From Vreelandella nigrificans (GTDB taxonomy: Bacteria; Pseudomonadota; Gammaproteobacteria; Pseudomonadales; Halomonadaceae), in contig NZ_NWUX01000004.1 in NCBI RefSeq assembly GCF_002374315.1, forward strand, positions 62,001 to 126,000: a stretch of 64,000 bases of DNA, given 5' to 3'. Below the pieces are notes generated by a model that did no database searches, was not told the DNA's origin, and saw only the letters and a program-made list of their open reading frames with translations. The position numbers and the translations under genes are program-made. This document shows, piece by piece, positions 40,391 to 48,961 of this stretch (positions are counted from its first letter, which is position 1; each line of letters opens with the position of its first letter).

Positions 40391-41623
40391 ATGGGAAGCT
40401 TTACTGCCAGGAAAGTCCAGTCGTTGATAAGTAAATCCAAGCCAGGACGCTATGGTGATGGCAACGGCTTGTATTTGATGATTCCTAAGGCAGGAGCTGC
40501 TTACTGGATGTGCCGCTACACCTTCGCTGGTAAACGCCGTGGTATGACACTGGGTAAGTGCCACCAGCTCTCTCTGGCTGAAGCCCGTGAACAAGTGGTC
40601 GAGACCCAGAAGACTATCCGTAACGGCACCGACCCCCTTGCAGAGCGTAGGCGTGATGAGCAAATAACGATCAACACTGTGCAGGACCTATTCGACGACT
40701 GGCATCAAGATTTAGAGAAGCGCCTCAAGCGTCCCAACATCCCAAAACGCGTATTTGAAAGAGATATTGCTCCTGCCATCGGTTCGCTAACGCTGGATAA
40801 CGTTACACCAATGGATGTACGTGCCATCGTCAGAAACGTAACTAGCAGCGGTCGACCTACTATTGCAAATGATGCCTTAATGTATTTGAAACAGCTATTT
40901 AACCACGGCATCAAGCTAGGACTGATTACTTATAACCCTGCTTCGGCTTTTAACGTCAACGATGCGGGTGGGGTCGAGAAAAGCAGGAACAGAGCACTAA
41001 GCACCAATGAACTCAGTAAAGCTTTTACTGTGTTCAGGGAGAACCGTACTAGCTTTACCCGTGATAACTACCTCGCTTGCGCACTACTGGTCGTTTTAGG
41101 AGTACGCAAAACAGAGCTTACAGAGGCTAAGTGGTCAGAGTTCGACCTCAATGATGCGAGATGGGGTTTACCGGGCGAACGTAGCAAATCTGGGGTTGGG
41201 ATTGAGATACCTCTCCCTCCACAAGCTATCGCTTGGCTGGAGGAGCTACAGATTCGCGCTTGTGGTTCGCCGTATGTGTTTCCTAGCCGTCGTAGTAGTA
41301 AGCAACCCCATATGGGCAAGGACACACTGAATCGCGCCATTACTAAGCTATTTGGTAAGGAGCCAGGCAAGAAGCAACAGCCCGAGAATAGAATGGGCGA
41401 TCTCGCCGAGTTTACAGTGCATGACCTACGGCGTACCTGTCGGAGCTTATTGGCTGAGTTGGGAGTGCCTGGCCACGTTGCTGAGCGCTGCTTGAATCAC
41501 AAGCTTAAGGGCGTCGAAGGTATTTATGACCGGTATGATTATTACGAAGAGCGAAAACAGGCCTTGATCAAAGTAGCTGGAATAGTCGCAATTATTGTTG
41601 ATATGGAAGCTAGAATAGTTTGA
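40391..41623 (+). CDS. P4-type tyrosine recombinase (island integrase)
   Basis: This integrase probably inserted the island into the 3' end of yicC. The 410-residue product has the DUF4102 N-terminal arm-binding domain (GDGNGLYLMIPKAGAAYW), a SAM-like core domain and the catalytic domain with R239 (LGVRKTEL), H344 and R347 (HDLRRT), H370 (LNHK) and Tyr379 (GIYDRYDY). A strong GGAGGGGGAG site precedes the ATG. The catalytic set is complete, so the element may still be mobile if its ends are intact. Confidence 0.92.
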   Translation: MGSFTARKVQSLISKSKPGRYGDGNGLYLMIPKAGAAYWMCRYTFAGKRRGMTLGKCHQLSLAEAREQVVETQKTIRNGTDPLAERRRDEQITINTVQDLFDDWHQDLEKRLKRPNIPKRVFERDIAPAIGSLTLDNVTPMDVRAIVRNVTSSGRPTIANDALMYLKQLFNHGIKLGLITYNPASAFNVNDAGGVEKSRNRALSTNELSKAFTVFRENRTSFTRDNYLACALLVVLGVRKTELTEAKWSEFDLNDARWGLPGERSKSGVGIEIPLPPQAIAWLEELQIRACGSPYVFPSRRSSKQPHMGKDTLNRAITKLFGKEPGKKQQPENRMGDLAEFTVHDLRRTCRSLLAELGVPGHVAERCLNHKLKGVEGIYDRYDYYEERKQALIKVAGIVAIIVDMEARIV

Positions 41624-41688
41624 AATATAATTATTCAGCGAGCAGAAAAGCCCTCGGTATGGTTGTTGAGAAAGTGTTTCGGTAAGAC

Positions 41689-43653
41689 TTATGTAATCCA
41701 GGCTGATGGTACTAATCCTTTGCCACGCCACTCCTCAACGAGATGTATGTTTGGAAGCTCTCCCCATACTTCTTCATCTGCGTGGTCAAGTACGATGACC
41801 TGGAGTTTGCCTTTGGTGCGCTGACTGATATTACTCAACAAACTGAAAACTTTTCTTACAGCGACGACGTCCTCATTTTTCCAGGTTGGATCTAGCTCTT
41901 CCGCCTTGGGTTCACCAACGCGTCGTGCCGGAAAGTAGACTTGACTTGGCTGGTCATAAATCAACAAAGCTGGCACTGGATGGTGTGATAGTCTTAGGAA
42001 GTAGCCTTGAAGGGCTAAGGTTAAGGAGATGTGGTATGCCAGCCAGTTGGCGCCACTGCCTATTTCCCAAAGATAGTCGTCTCGGGTTCCCCGAATTACT
42101 TTGACTGTTAGCTCTGAAATTAGTAAGCGTACGGGCGCCTCTGGCCATTCACCATCCAACTTGGGGATTAATCTGCCTGATATGTTCTGGATAGTATCGA
42201 GCGCATTATTGAGCTTGCGTGATATATCATGCTCTGAGACGATTTTTGACAGTTTTTCCACTTCTATTCTGAGTGTGGAAATCTCTTCATGAAGTGTTGA
42301 AGATGTGTCAGCAGCCTCATATAAACGTATCGCTTCCTCAAGTCGCCCGAGGAAGCGAGCTATCTCCTCACCTCGAGTGGTTACCTTCCGAGCTTCCTTT
42401 GATTTTCCCTCAAGTGAGCGAATCTCCAGCCGCACTGCAGCCAACTCACGAAGCAAGGTATCTGTGGATTCACGTTGTCGCAGCATTTCTCTTCCGAGCG
42501 ACTCGGTAACGCCAGGATGAGAACGAAGGCGCAGCTCAATACCTTCCAATGCTTCACATAGTTGATCAATTTTTGCTCGACCAGTTGCACTTGGCTCCAG
42601 TACTGCAGACTCAGTATGGTGATCGCTGGCAAGCGCGCGTATCCATGTTGATAAACTCAGACGATCACGTTGGGTTCGTAATCCATCTACATATTCATCA
42701 CTGCTTTCATCTAAGCGCCTAAGTTCGTGTAAACGTTGACGGGACTGATTGAGTTCAATAGCAAGTTCAGATTCAGCTACACGTAGCTCAGCCAGTCGGC
42801 CCATTATTACGTCCATTGAAGCTAGTGTCGGAGCAACGTTCTGAGGGTCACCTTGGAGTGCTGTTCTAAGTAGATCAAGTGTCTCTGGCCAGTTATTAGG
42901 CACGGTAGTTTGAGCAGGTAAAAGTCCGTACTCAATTGCCAACCGAACCCAAGCAAAGCCTTCGCGCTGCCACGAAGCCCCTGAAGCCTGACGTGCTCTA
43001 AGCTCTGATTCTCGCCTTCTTAGCAATCGCTTGATCCGATCCAACTCATGTCGCGCCTGCAGTATCTCGGGACTTACAGCTCCCAGTACGTATGGGAATA
43101 TGGTTTTGAGTTTTTCCCTGTGTTCCGTCGTATCAGCTTTAAAGAACATTACGTCGGGGTTTGCCACAATGTTCTGTGGTTGAAACAAAAAGGCCATCAA
43201 ATCGCGAAAACTCGGCCTATACTTGAACCGATCATCAGTACCTGGCTCGAACTCCAGATTTGACAATCCGGACAGTCGGTTCAGCATCGCTTTCACGTGC
43301 TCAACATTTTGATTCTTTCTCTCGATAGTTTTTGGTGGAGCGATTTTGGGGGCCTCAAGGAGAAGCATGTCCCCAGAACTTTTCAGATTCCCTGGCTCTT
43401 TACGAGCTAAAAGTTTTTGCCCTTCTTGTGTGTCGATCAGGACGCCAAACCACGAACAGGTTTCGCGGATCACACCAACGGGGATGGTACATTTCCCTGC
43501 GCCTAAGCAGTAATCGATGATAGGGATGACCGACGACTTACCTGTCTTCGAAGCACCACTGATAACGTTTACAACCCCTGGCTCGAACTCGACCACTCTC
43601 GGCTCACCACCATGTCTTGGCCACAGAATGACCTGTCGAACTTGAAAGTACAT
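41689..43653 (-). CDS. ABC-3C system ATPase (DUF3732, SMC-like)
   Basis: This is the ATPase of a three-component conflict system. The 654-residue product has Walker A GASKTGKS (33-40) near the N-terminus, about 400 residues of helical, partly coiled-coil sequence, and a Walker B-like LLIYDQPSQVYFPAR, where Gln replaces the usual Glu; that DQPSQVYFP motif is characteristic of DUF3732. The ATG overlaps the middle-component stop by one base (TAATG). The family is thought to sense invading DNA or replication and release the toxic partner; the trigger is not known. Confidence 0.82.
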   Translation of the reverse strand: MYFQVRQVILWPRHGGEPRVVEFEPGVVNVISGASKTGKSSVIPIIDYCLGAGKCTIPVGVIRETCSWFGVLIDTQEGQKLLARKEPGNLKSSGDMLLLEAPKIAPPKTIERKNQNVEHVKAMLNRLSGLSNLEFEPGTDDRFKYRPSFRDLMAFLFQPQNIVANPDVMFFKADTTEHREKLKTIFPYVLGAVSPEILQARHELDRIKRLLRRRESELRARQASGASWQREGFAWVRLAIEYGLLPAQTTVPNNWPETLDLLRTALQGDPQNVAPTLASMDVIMGRLAELRVAESELAIELNQSRQRLHELRRLDESSDEYVDGLRTQRDRLSLSTWIRALASDHHTESAVLEPSATGRAKIDQLCEALEGIELRLRSHPGVTESLGREMLRQRESTDTLLRELAAVRLEIRSLEGKSKEARKVTTRGEEIARFLGRLEEAIRLYEAADTSSTLHEEISTLRIEVEKLSKIVSEHDISRKLNNALDTIQNISGRLIPKLDGEWPEAPVRLLISELTVKVIRGTRDDYLWEIGSGANWLAYHISLTLALQGYFLRLSHHPVPALLIYDQPSQVYFPARRVGEPKAEELDPTWKNEDVVAVRKVFSLLSNISQRTKGKLQVIVLDHADEEVWGELPNIHLVEEWRGKGLVPSAWIT

Positions 43654-44159
43654 TAGAACTCCACTTTAAGCGTATGAGCTATCTGCTGGTCAGAAAGCCC
43701 TGCAAACCAATGCCCTAATCGCTCACAAGCAGGTGTAATCCTTCTGATACGCTCGGGTAGAACTGGGATGCGTATTTCTTCGTCTACGCTATTTGCCCAG
43801 ACCTCTGCTGTTGATGGCTCTATCCGCAGTAAACCTGATTGCTCACCCAAAATGAGTGAAGAGAGCGTCAATTGTCGGAGTGTCATCGCTCGACTGTGCA
43901 CAGACAGTAAGTCTTCTCGTTTTTCATTAAGTTTGCCTACAAATAGATGAAGGCCGGATGCCTTACGAGTTCCGAGAATTAAGTTCAGTGTTTTTTCGTG
44001 CATAATCAAAGGTAGGATCAAATATAACAATGGCAGAGTTACTGCACACCCGTCTCTAGCCTGAAACGCTAGCCCAAACTTCCACAGGGCAAATGACCCA
44101 ATGGCTTCATTCTGAACTATTGCTGCCTCGCTTAAGTGCAACGTGGAAGCATTAACCAT
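43653..44159 (-). CDS. ABC-3C system middle component
   Basis: The 168-residue protein lies between the nuclease and ATPase genes and overlaps both by one base. It has no catalytic motif that I recognise. Size, position and the N-terminal hydrophobic/aromatic pattern (EAAIVQNEAIGSFALWKFGLAFQ) fit the middle component of ABC-3C systems, thought to bridge ATPase and effector. A GTG one codon upstream is an alternative start. Confidence 0.72.
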   Translation of the reverse strand: MVNASTLHLSEAAIVQNEAIGSFALWKFGLAFQARDGCAVTLPLLYLILPLIMHEKTLNLILGTRKASGLHLFVGKLNEKREDLLSVHSRAMTLRQLTLSSLILGEQSGLLRIEPSTAEVWANSVDEEIRIPVLPERIRRITPACERLGHWFAGLSDQQIAHTLKVEF

Positions 44160-45334
44160 CACTCATCTTCCTCATTTGCCAGAAATTTTCTATATTGAGG
44201 GTGCCAACCTATTTGCTGTCGGTCAGCTAGCTCATTGAAGCCGCCATGGGTGAAATGACCAGGAACTGTACGACTATCAAGAGGGATTTCCAAAGTAGAG
44301 CACCTGTTATAGAGCGTTCGGCCCTGTATGATCTCCGTCCTATCGGCATGGAGGTCATGGATCTCGCCTTGCATCGCAGCGTGCCTACGCAGCAGTGAAT
44401 TCTCCCAATCTGAAAAACTACCCTCAAAAACAAGGCCTTGATTGGCCCACTTCACTTTGTCCGCTGAGGTGCGCATAAAATCGCTAACGGCACGTACTTG
44501 CTGTTCTTTACTCGCCTCGATCAACTGCAGCTGCCGCACGAATATAGGGCAGTCCATGAGCATTGATTGGGTTGTCTCTGCTGGTGGTGCGGTTGAAAAT
44601 GTTGGCAAATAGCCAGCTAAGTTATTTCTTTGGACAAAAGCATGAAAGTTCTTTCGGAAGTCTGAGGTATCAATCAGAGCAAGGCTCTTTCGGCGGATAC
44701 ATTTGTCTGCCCATTCCTTTGCCATTCCAATGGCGGCTTCACAGATAGTGTCGATTGAGGCGTCGGGAACAGTGGGGGCTAGTAAGGCTCGTAATGGTTC
44801 CAATGGATCAGTGTCTTCACTTGCTAAGGACATTCGCTGGACGACAAGGCAGCGAATGTCTTCATCAGCGTCCAGGAACCGTTGGACATGCGGCATGCAC
44901 TTCGGGGGACGCGTCTTCTTAGAGAGTTTACCTTTGACAAGGCTGATGATTTTTTGCACATCTTCTGGCGTAAGAGCTGAGTGCATTGCTGCACTAATCT
45001 TTCCGGCTTTCGGTGGCGTAACGTACAGCTGAAATGATGAATTGGCACCATCAATTTTCTTCGATTGAACAGCTTCAAGCCAATTGGCGATGGATTTCCA
45101 AAAGTCCTCAGACCAGTCTGAAAGCGCATTATGGGACAGCGCACTCTTGCACTGTTCGAGAAGCACTGTGCCATCCGAGTGGTGTACCGCCACATCGTCT
45201 AGGTACTCAAGCGATACTCTTGAATGCGCCGGGCTGCAAAGAAGATAGTAACAAAGCCGAACCGGCTGCAAGGAGAACCCCAGATAGGGCCCAGGTGCGC
45301 TGTGTTTTGGCGATAAGGTCTGTGGTTCGCTCAT
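44159..45334 (-). CDS. ABC-3C system effector with Cap4/DUF4297-like nuclease domain
   Basis: The 391-residue protein is probably the toxic effector. Its first 110 residues look like the restriction-endonuclease fold of Cap4/DUF4297 nucleases: Q23 in GFSLQ, E43 and D46-D47 in SLEYLDDV, E60-Q61-x-K63 in LLEQCKS, then DFWKSIANWL. The remaining part resembles no enzyme known to me and should be the ABC-3C interaction region. The ATG at 45334 follows AGGA by nine bases; a GTG seven codons earlier lacks a ribosome site. It is first in the three-gene operon. Nuclease activity is inferred from motifs. Confidence 0.72.
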   Translation of the reverse strand: MSEPQTLSPKHSAPGPYLGFSLQPVRLCYYLLCSPAHSRVSLEYLDDVAVHHSDGTVLLEQCKSALSHNALSDWSEDFWKSIANWLEAVQSKKIDGANSSFQLYVTPPKAGKISAAMHSALTPEDVQKIISLVKGKLSKKTRPPKCMPHVQRFLDADEDIRCLVVQRMSLASEDTDPLEPLRALLAPTVPDASIDTICEAAIGMAKEWADKCIRRKSLALIDTSDFRKNFHAFVQRNNLAGYLPTFSTAPPAETTQSMLMDCPIFVRQLQLIEASKEQQVRAVSDFMRTSADKVKWANQGLVFEGSFSDWENSLLRRHAAMQGEIHDLHADRTEIIQGRTLYNRCSTLEIPLDSRTVPGHFTHGGFNELADRQQIGWHPQYRKFLANEEDE

Positions 45335-45763
45335 GTGCGTATTCCTAGATGCCACTTCCAGGGCCAGTTCTCACTGTTGTTATTGGTTGCAAAAGCCACA
45401 CCGCTTCCTTAATTGACCTAACATCATGGATCGATATTGGATTTGAAGCACGCTCTTAACTTTAAGATTACCAAAATTTATAACAAAGGCCACTTAATGT
45501 ATTTGTAACCATAAAAATGAGTCCATTTTCGGACGAGACTGCTGTCTACCTTGTAAGACTAACAGGACAAAAATTTCGTTTTGAGGAAGATAGAAAATGT
45601 CTTTAGACTTCAGCTAAAGGTGAAGAAACTGAGTTTAAGTTTTTGTTTTTTTGATGGTTTTTCTTTCTTTTCGCTATTCGCATTATCTGAATTAATTTCA
45701 GATCTATATCACTCCTAAGAACCCACCCCACGTATTGCTTCGTGATGCATAGGAGTGTTGCCA
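45335..45763. other. Intergenic region between the ABC-3C operon and the recombination block
   Basis: About 430 AT-rich bases separate divergent operons. The visible elements are a T-rich tract (about 45630-45675) and an inverted repeat ATCTGAA (45685-45691) with TTCAGAT (45697-45703), 61 bases before the next start. No convincing gene was found. Divergent promoters are expected here but no clear -35/-10 pair stands out. Confidence 0.5.
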
Positions 45764-46102
45764 ATGTCCCCACCTTGTAAACGCTGTGCCGCTACCCGCC
45801 TGATTAATCTCGATTCCGCCCAACGCATTGGCGTTGTCAGCGGGTGCCTAGTGGGTGGTTTGATCGGTGCCCTTCGCGAGACTGCCGGTACCCAAACGCC
45901 TTCACTGGCAACGGCGAGTTTTCCGCTGGCTAAGCTTCCCGCTGCTCTAATCGGCGCAGTTTCCGGAGGCCAGGCAGGTGTCCGGGTAACATCGTCTTTA
46001 TTCGCCCAGTGGCTGCCACCCGGCGCCGGTACCCCCTGGCTGTGCCTTGCCTGTGGGCATACCTTTCGACAGTCGTATCCCCCTTTGGCCGACGCTTACT
46101 AA
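45764..46102 (+). CDS. Small Cys-rich protein with glycine-rich hydrophobic segments
   Basis: I do not recognise this 112-residue protein. It has CKRC at residues 5-8 and CLAC near residue 95, which could form one zinc ribbon, separated by two glycine-rich hydrophobic stretches (GVVSGCLVGGLIGAL and AALIGAVSGGQAGV) that look like a membrane hairpin. The ATG at 45764 follows AGGAG by eight bases; a GTG three codons upstream is in frame. It is first in the rightward block with DUF932, ERF, YqaJ and RadC. Confidence 0.65.
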   Translation: MSPPCKRCAATRLINLDSAQRIGVVSGCLVGGLIGALRETAGTQTPSLATASFPLAKLPAALIGAVSGGQAGVRVTSSLFAQWLPPGAGTPWLCLACGHTFRQSYPPLADAY

Positions 46103-46143
46103 GTCGCGCCTGTTTGGTTTTGCCTTTTACTCACTCACCCCAT

Positions 46144-46170
46144 AGCGCTGGCCTTTGTCAGCGCTTTTTT
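46144..46170 (+). terminator. Terminator-like hairpin 18 bases before the DUF932 start
   Basis: AGCGCTG (46144-46150) pairs with CAGCGCT (46159-46165), followed by six T. It lies directly upstream of the ribosome site of the next gene. Confidence 0.75.
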
Positions 46171-46188
46171 ATGTCTGGAGACTTACTC

Positions 46189-47157
46189 ATGGCTCATCTC
46201 GTTGAACAAATGGCTTACGTCGGCGCTACCCCTTGGCACGGCCTGGGGCAACAGCTATCCCGTCAACAACCGCTAGAGATCTGGCAGCAACAAGCCGGTA
46301 TGAATTGGCATATTGAAGAAGCGCCAGTGCGGTTTATTGCCGAGGGTGCCAGCCACTTGGGTAGCATCCACTCGTTCCCAGAACAGAAGGTGCTCTATCG
46401 CTCGGATACCAAGGCTCCCCTTTCCGTAGTATCGCAGCGTTATAAGGTGGTGCAGCCTGAGGAGATTCTGGAGTTTTACCGCGACCTAACGGAATACGCC
46501 GGTTATGAGCTAGAGACAGCGGGCGTGCTTAAAGGTGGGCGTAAATTCTGGGCCTTGGCCCGTAGTGGCTTAAGCACCTCGCTGAAAGGCCAGGATGAGG
46601 TGAACGACTACTTGCTGTTGGCGACGTCGTGCGATGGCACCCTAGCCACTATGGCGACCCCCACCACGGTGCGGGTAGTGTGCAATAACACGCTACAAAT
46701 TGCCGTGGATGGTACGTCGCAGGCGGTGAAGGTGCCCCACCGTTCGGAGTTCGACCCCCGTGCAGTGAAACGCCAACTGGGTATTTCTGTTTCTCAGTGG
46801 AACGACTTCATGTACCGCATGAAGGCGTTAGCGGAACGTAAGGTCGACCACGGCGAGGCACAGCAGTATTTTCAGTCGGTACTCTGCGGTATTGATAAGG
46901 CGATAGACGATCCTTCCAAACTGCCCAACTATCGGGCGCTTAACAAGGTACAGAAGCTCTACCACGGCGAAGGCCGCGGTTCTCATCTCGACACTGCCAA
47001 AGATACTGCGTGGGGCTTGCTCAATGCTATTACCGAGTACGTGGATCACGACAAGCGTGCGCGCAGTAACGATACTCGATTGGATTCAGCGTGGTTTGGT
47101 CAAGGGGCTCAGTTAAAGCAGGAGGCATTGCAAACGGCCCTTGCCCTGGTGAGCTGA
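46189..47157 (+). CDS. DUF932-domain (phage/plasmid-like TIGR03299) protein
   Basis: The 322-residue protein belongs to the DUF932 family found in phages, plasmids and genomic islands; motifs include TPWHGLGQQLS, YRSDTKAPLSVVSQRYKVVQPEEILEFY, LLLATSCDGTLATMATPTTVRVVCNNTL and VPHRSEFD. Its biochemical role is unknown, but it is often beside recombination genes, as here. The ATG at 46189 follows GGAG; a longer in-frame reading back into the upstream gene is rejected because it lacks a ribosome site. Confidence 0.82.
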   Translation: MAHLVEQMAYVGATPWHGLGQQLSRQQPLEIWQQQAGMNWHIEEAPVRFIAEGASHLGSIHSFPEQKVLYRSDTKAPLSVVSQRYKVVQPEEILEFYRDLTEYAGYELETAGVLKGGRKFWALARSGLSTSLKGQDEVNDYLLLATSCDGTLATMATPTTVRVVCNNTLQIAVDGTSQAVKVPHRSEFDPRAVKRQLGISVSQWNDFMYRMKALAERKVDHGEAQQYFQSVLCGIDKAIDDPSKLPNYRALNKVQKLYHGEGRGSHLDTAKDTAWGLLNAITEYVDHDKRARSNDTRLDSAWFGQGAQLKQEALQTALALVS

Positions 47158-47158
47158 C

Positions 47159-47221
47159 ATGCTGTTTCTCATCATCTTACTACTACTTCTTTTGGTTTTT
47201 ATCTTACCCCTTATTGGATAG
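47159..47221 (+). CDS. Candidate 20-residue hydrophobic peptide
   Basis: An ORF starts one base after the DUF932 stop (TGA C ATG). It encodes almost only Leu, Ile, Val and Phe, ending PLIG, enough for one membrane helix. The upstream GGTGAG inside the DUF932 gene could serve as ribosome site, suggesting coupling. Very short ORFs often arise by chance, so this needs conservation support. Confidence 0.35.
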   Translation: MLFLIILLLLLLVFILPLIG

Positions 47222-47228
47222 CGCGATC

Positions 47229-47258
47229 AGCCCAGCCATCTACACGGCTGGGCTTTTT
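47229..47258 (+). terminator. Terminator-like hairpin 21 bases before the 56-residue ORF
   Basis: AGCCCAGCC (47229-47237) pairs with GGCTGGGCT (47246-47254), followed by five T. Confidence 0.78.
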
Positions 47259-47279
47259 GCATTTTACGTGGAGCACACC

Positions 47280-47450
47280 ATGGCCAATCTTAGCCTTGAT
47301 TTAGATATCGCATTAACCCAACTAACGGAACGACTGCTTACCCAAGACCAAACCTATGCCAAGACCTACGTCATGGCAAAGGGGCAGCTCTATCGCACCG
47401 AGCTGCGCTTATGCCCCGTTTCACCTAGTGAGCTTCCTGCCGATCTTTAA
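47280..47450 (+). CDS. Small protein of unknown function (56 residues)
   Basis: The product begins MANLSLDLDIALTQLTE and ends PSELPADL; it is acidic, with no cysteines other than one near the C-terminus, and no known domain. GTGGAG lies six bases before the ATG. It lies 22 bases before the ERF gene in the same direction, and may work with that recombinase. Confidence 0.6.
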   Translation: MANLSLDLDIALTQLTERLLTQDQTYAKTYVMAKGQLYRTELRLCPVSPSELPADL

Positions 47451-47472
47451 TCCCTATTGAAGGTACTTCGTC

Positions 47473-48222
47473 ATGGCAACTAAAACTAATGTGGTAAATC
47501 ACGACTTATCTGCACCCTCTTTACAAGCTGTTCCTACGGTGCCTACCCCTCACCTTGCAGAAAGCACGGCCATCATTCAGGTCATCGAGCGTGCGGCGCT
47601 TAACCCAGATGTTGATATCGACAAGATGGAACGCTTATTACAGATGCAGGAGCGGGTGATGGATCGCCAGGCCATGATGGCCTATAGCGCGGCGATGGCG
47701 GCGATGCAGACCGAGTTACCCAGCATCGAAGAACATGGCCAAGGCAATAACGGTAAGTACGCCACGCTGGAAGATATCGTCGATACCGTGCGGCCCATTA
47801 TGCAGAAGTACGGCTTTGCAGTGAGCTTCCGTATTCAGACCCAAGAACGGGGCATTCAGGTCACCGGTGTGTTGATGCACAAGGACGGTCACCGTGAAGA
47901 GACCAGCATGCTACTGCCTGCGGATATGAGCGGTAACAAAAACACGGTACAGGCCTTTGGCTCGTCTACTAGCTATGGCAAGCGGTATGTGTTGAGCGCC
48001 CTGCTAAACATCACCACGCGAGGCCAGGACGATAACGGCAACACCTGCACTAGAGTAAAGCTAGTAACACCCTTTCAGGCGGGACAGATCCAGCGGCTGA
48101 TTAGCCAATGCCCCGCCACGACCCAGGAGTGGTTCAGCGGCAAATACGGTTCCGCCGTTCAGGTGCCTCAGACGGACTTTGACAAGCTGCGGGCATCCCT
48201 CACCAAGCGAGCGGTTAAGTAA
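47473..48222 (+). CDS. ERF-family single-strand annealing protein
   Basis: ERF proteins anneal complementary single strands in phage-type recombination, playing the role of lambda Beta. The 249-residue product has the ERF core: FSYSAAM-like MAYSAAMAAMQTELP, GKYATLEDIVDTVRPIMQKYGFAVSF, GVLMHKDGHREETSM and STSYGKRYVLSALLNI. GAAGG precedes the ATG. An exonuclease of the YqaJ type follows, giving a complete annealase-exonuclease pair. Confidence 0.86.
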   Translation: MATKTNVVNHDLSAPSLQAVPTVPTPHLAESTAIIQVIERAALNPDVDIDKMERLLQMQERVMDRQAMMAYSAAMAAMQTELPSIEEHGQGNNGKYATLEDIVDTVRPIMQKYGFAVSFRIQTQERGIQVTGVLMHKDGHREETSMLLPADMSGNKNTVQAFGSSTSYGKRYVLSALLNITTRGQDDNGNTCTRVKLVTPFQAGQIQRLISQCPATTQEWFSGKYGSAVQVPQTDFDKLRASLTKRAVK

Positions 48223-48259
48223 AACGGCGTACAACCCTACCTGAGTAAAGGAGGCATCC

Positions 48260-48871
48260 ATGCAGGTACTCAACATGGAGCAAGGCTCCCCTGAATGGCT
48301 TGCGGCGCGCTTAGGGCGCGTCACCATGTCGGAGCTAAAAACGTTGCTGGTCAACGGCAAAGGCCCTGGTGGATTTGGCACTGGGGCCTTTTCGTATATG
48401 CATCAGCTGATTGGCGAGCGGATCACCGGTGAACTAGCTGAACCGTTTCAGGGCAACGCGCATACCCGACGGGGCCACGAGCTAGAAAGTGTGGCAAGAG
48501 AGCTATACCGCGACGCCACTGGCGAACCAGAGCCACAGGAAGCGGGCATTATCCTCAACCACAACGTGGGTTACTCGCCCGACAGTTTGGTGGGTGATAA
48601 CGGCTTGCTGGAAATTAAAACCAAACTGCCCAAGTACCAGATAGAGGTGCTGCTGAGCGGGGAGGTTCCCGCCGAGCATGTTGCACAATGCCAAGGAGGG
48701 CTGTGGGTCAGCGAGCGGCAGTGGATCGACTTTGTGAGCTATTGGCCTGGCATGCCGCTGTTTATTAAGCGTGCCTACCGTGACGACATCATGATCCGCA
48801 CGATTGCCGAGCGGGTGGAGGCATTTCATGAAGAGATGGAGCGGCGCATCAGCCAAGTGATGGCTGCGTGA
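48260..48871 (+). CDS. YqaJ-family phage-type exonuclease
   Basis: This lambda-exonuclease-like enzyme should resect DNA ends and feed the ERF protein. The 203-residue product has the family active-site pattern: E75 in RRGHELES, D108 in YSPDSLV, E118-I-K120 in LLEIKTK, and Q143 in AQCQGGLWV. AAAGGAGG precedes the ATG. It lies 37 bases after the ERF gene. Confidence 0.86.
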   Translation: MQVLNMEQGSPEWLAARLGRVTMSELKTLLVNGKGPGGFGTGAFSYMHQLIGERITGELAEPFQGNAHTRRGHELESVARELYRDATGEPEPQEAGIILNHNVGYSPDSLVGDNGLLEIKTKLPKYQIEVLLSGEVPAEHVAQCQGGLWVSERQWIDFVSYWPGMPLFIKRAYRDDIMIRTIAERVEAFHEEMERRISQVMAA

Positions 48872-48893
48872 GACAACTTACTAGCTACGCACA

Positions 48894-48902
48894 TTATCCA
48901 CA
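48894..48902 (+). other. Perfect DnaA box in the recombination block
   Basis: TTATCCACA lies in the 90-base gap between the exonuclease and radC genes. A single box may be chance. Confidence 0.3.
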
Positions 48903-48915
48903 ATCGACGGAATAG

Positions 48916-48944
48916 ATGCCGGGGCTACAACCCCGGCATTTTTT
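48916..48944 (+). terminator. Terminator-like hairpin 17 bases before radC
   Basis: ATGCCGGGG (48916-48924) pairs with CCCCGGCAT (48931-48939) around CTACAA, followed by six T. Confidence 0.85.
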
Positions 48945-48961
48945 ATTTTTTGGAGGTAAAC

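Noticed and set aside
45517..45606. 29-residue ORF in the ABC-3C upstream gap
   Set aside because: No ribosome binding site, AT-rich context and no recognisable similarity.
46009..46188. 60-codon in-frame extension of the DUF932 gene
   Set aside because: It overlaps the previous gene and a terminator-like hairpin, while a good ribosome site precedes the ATG at 46189.
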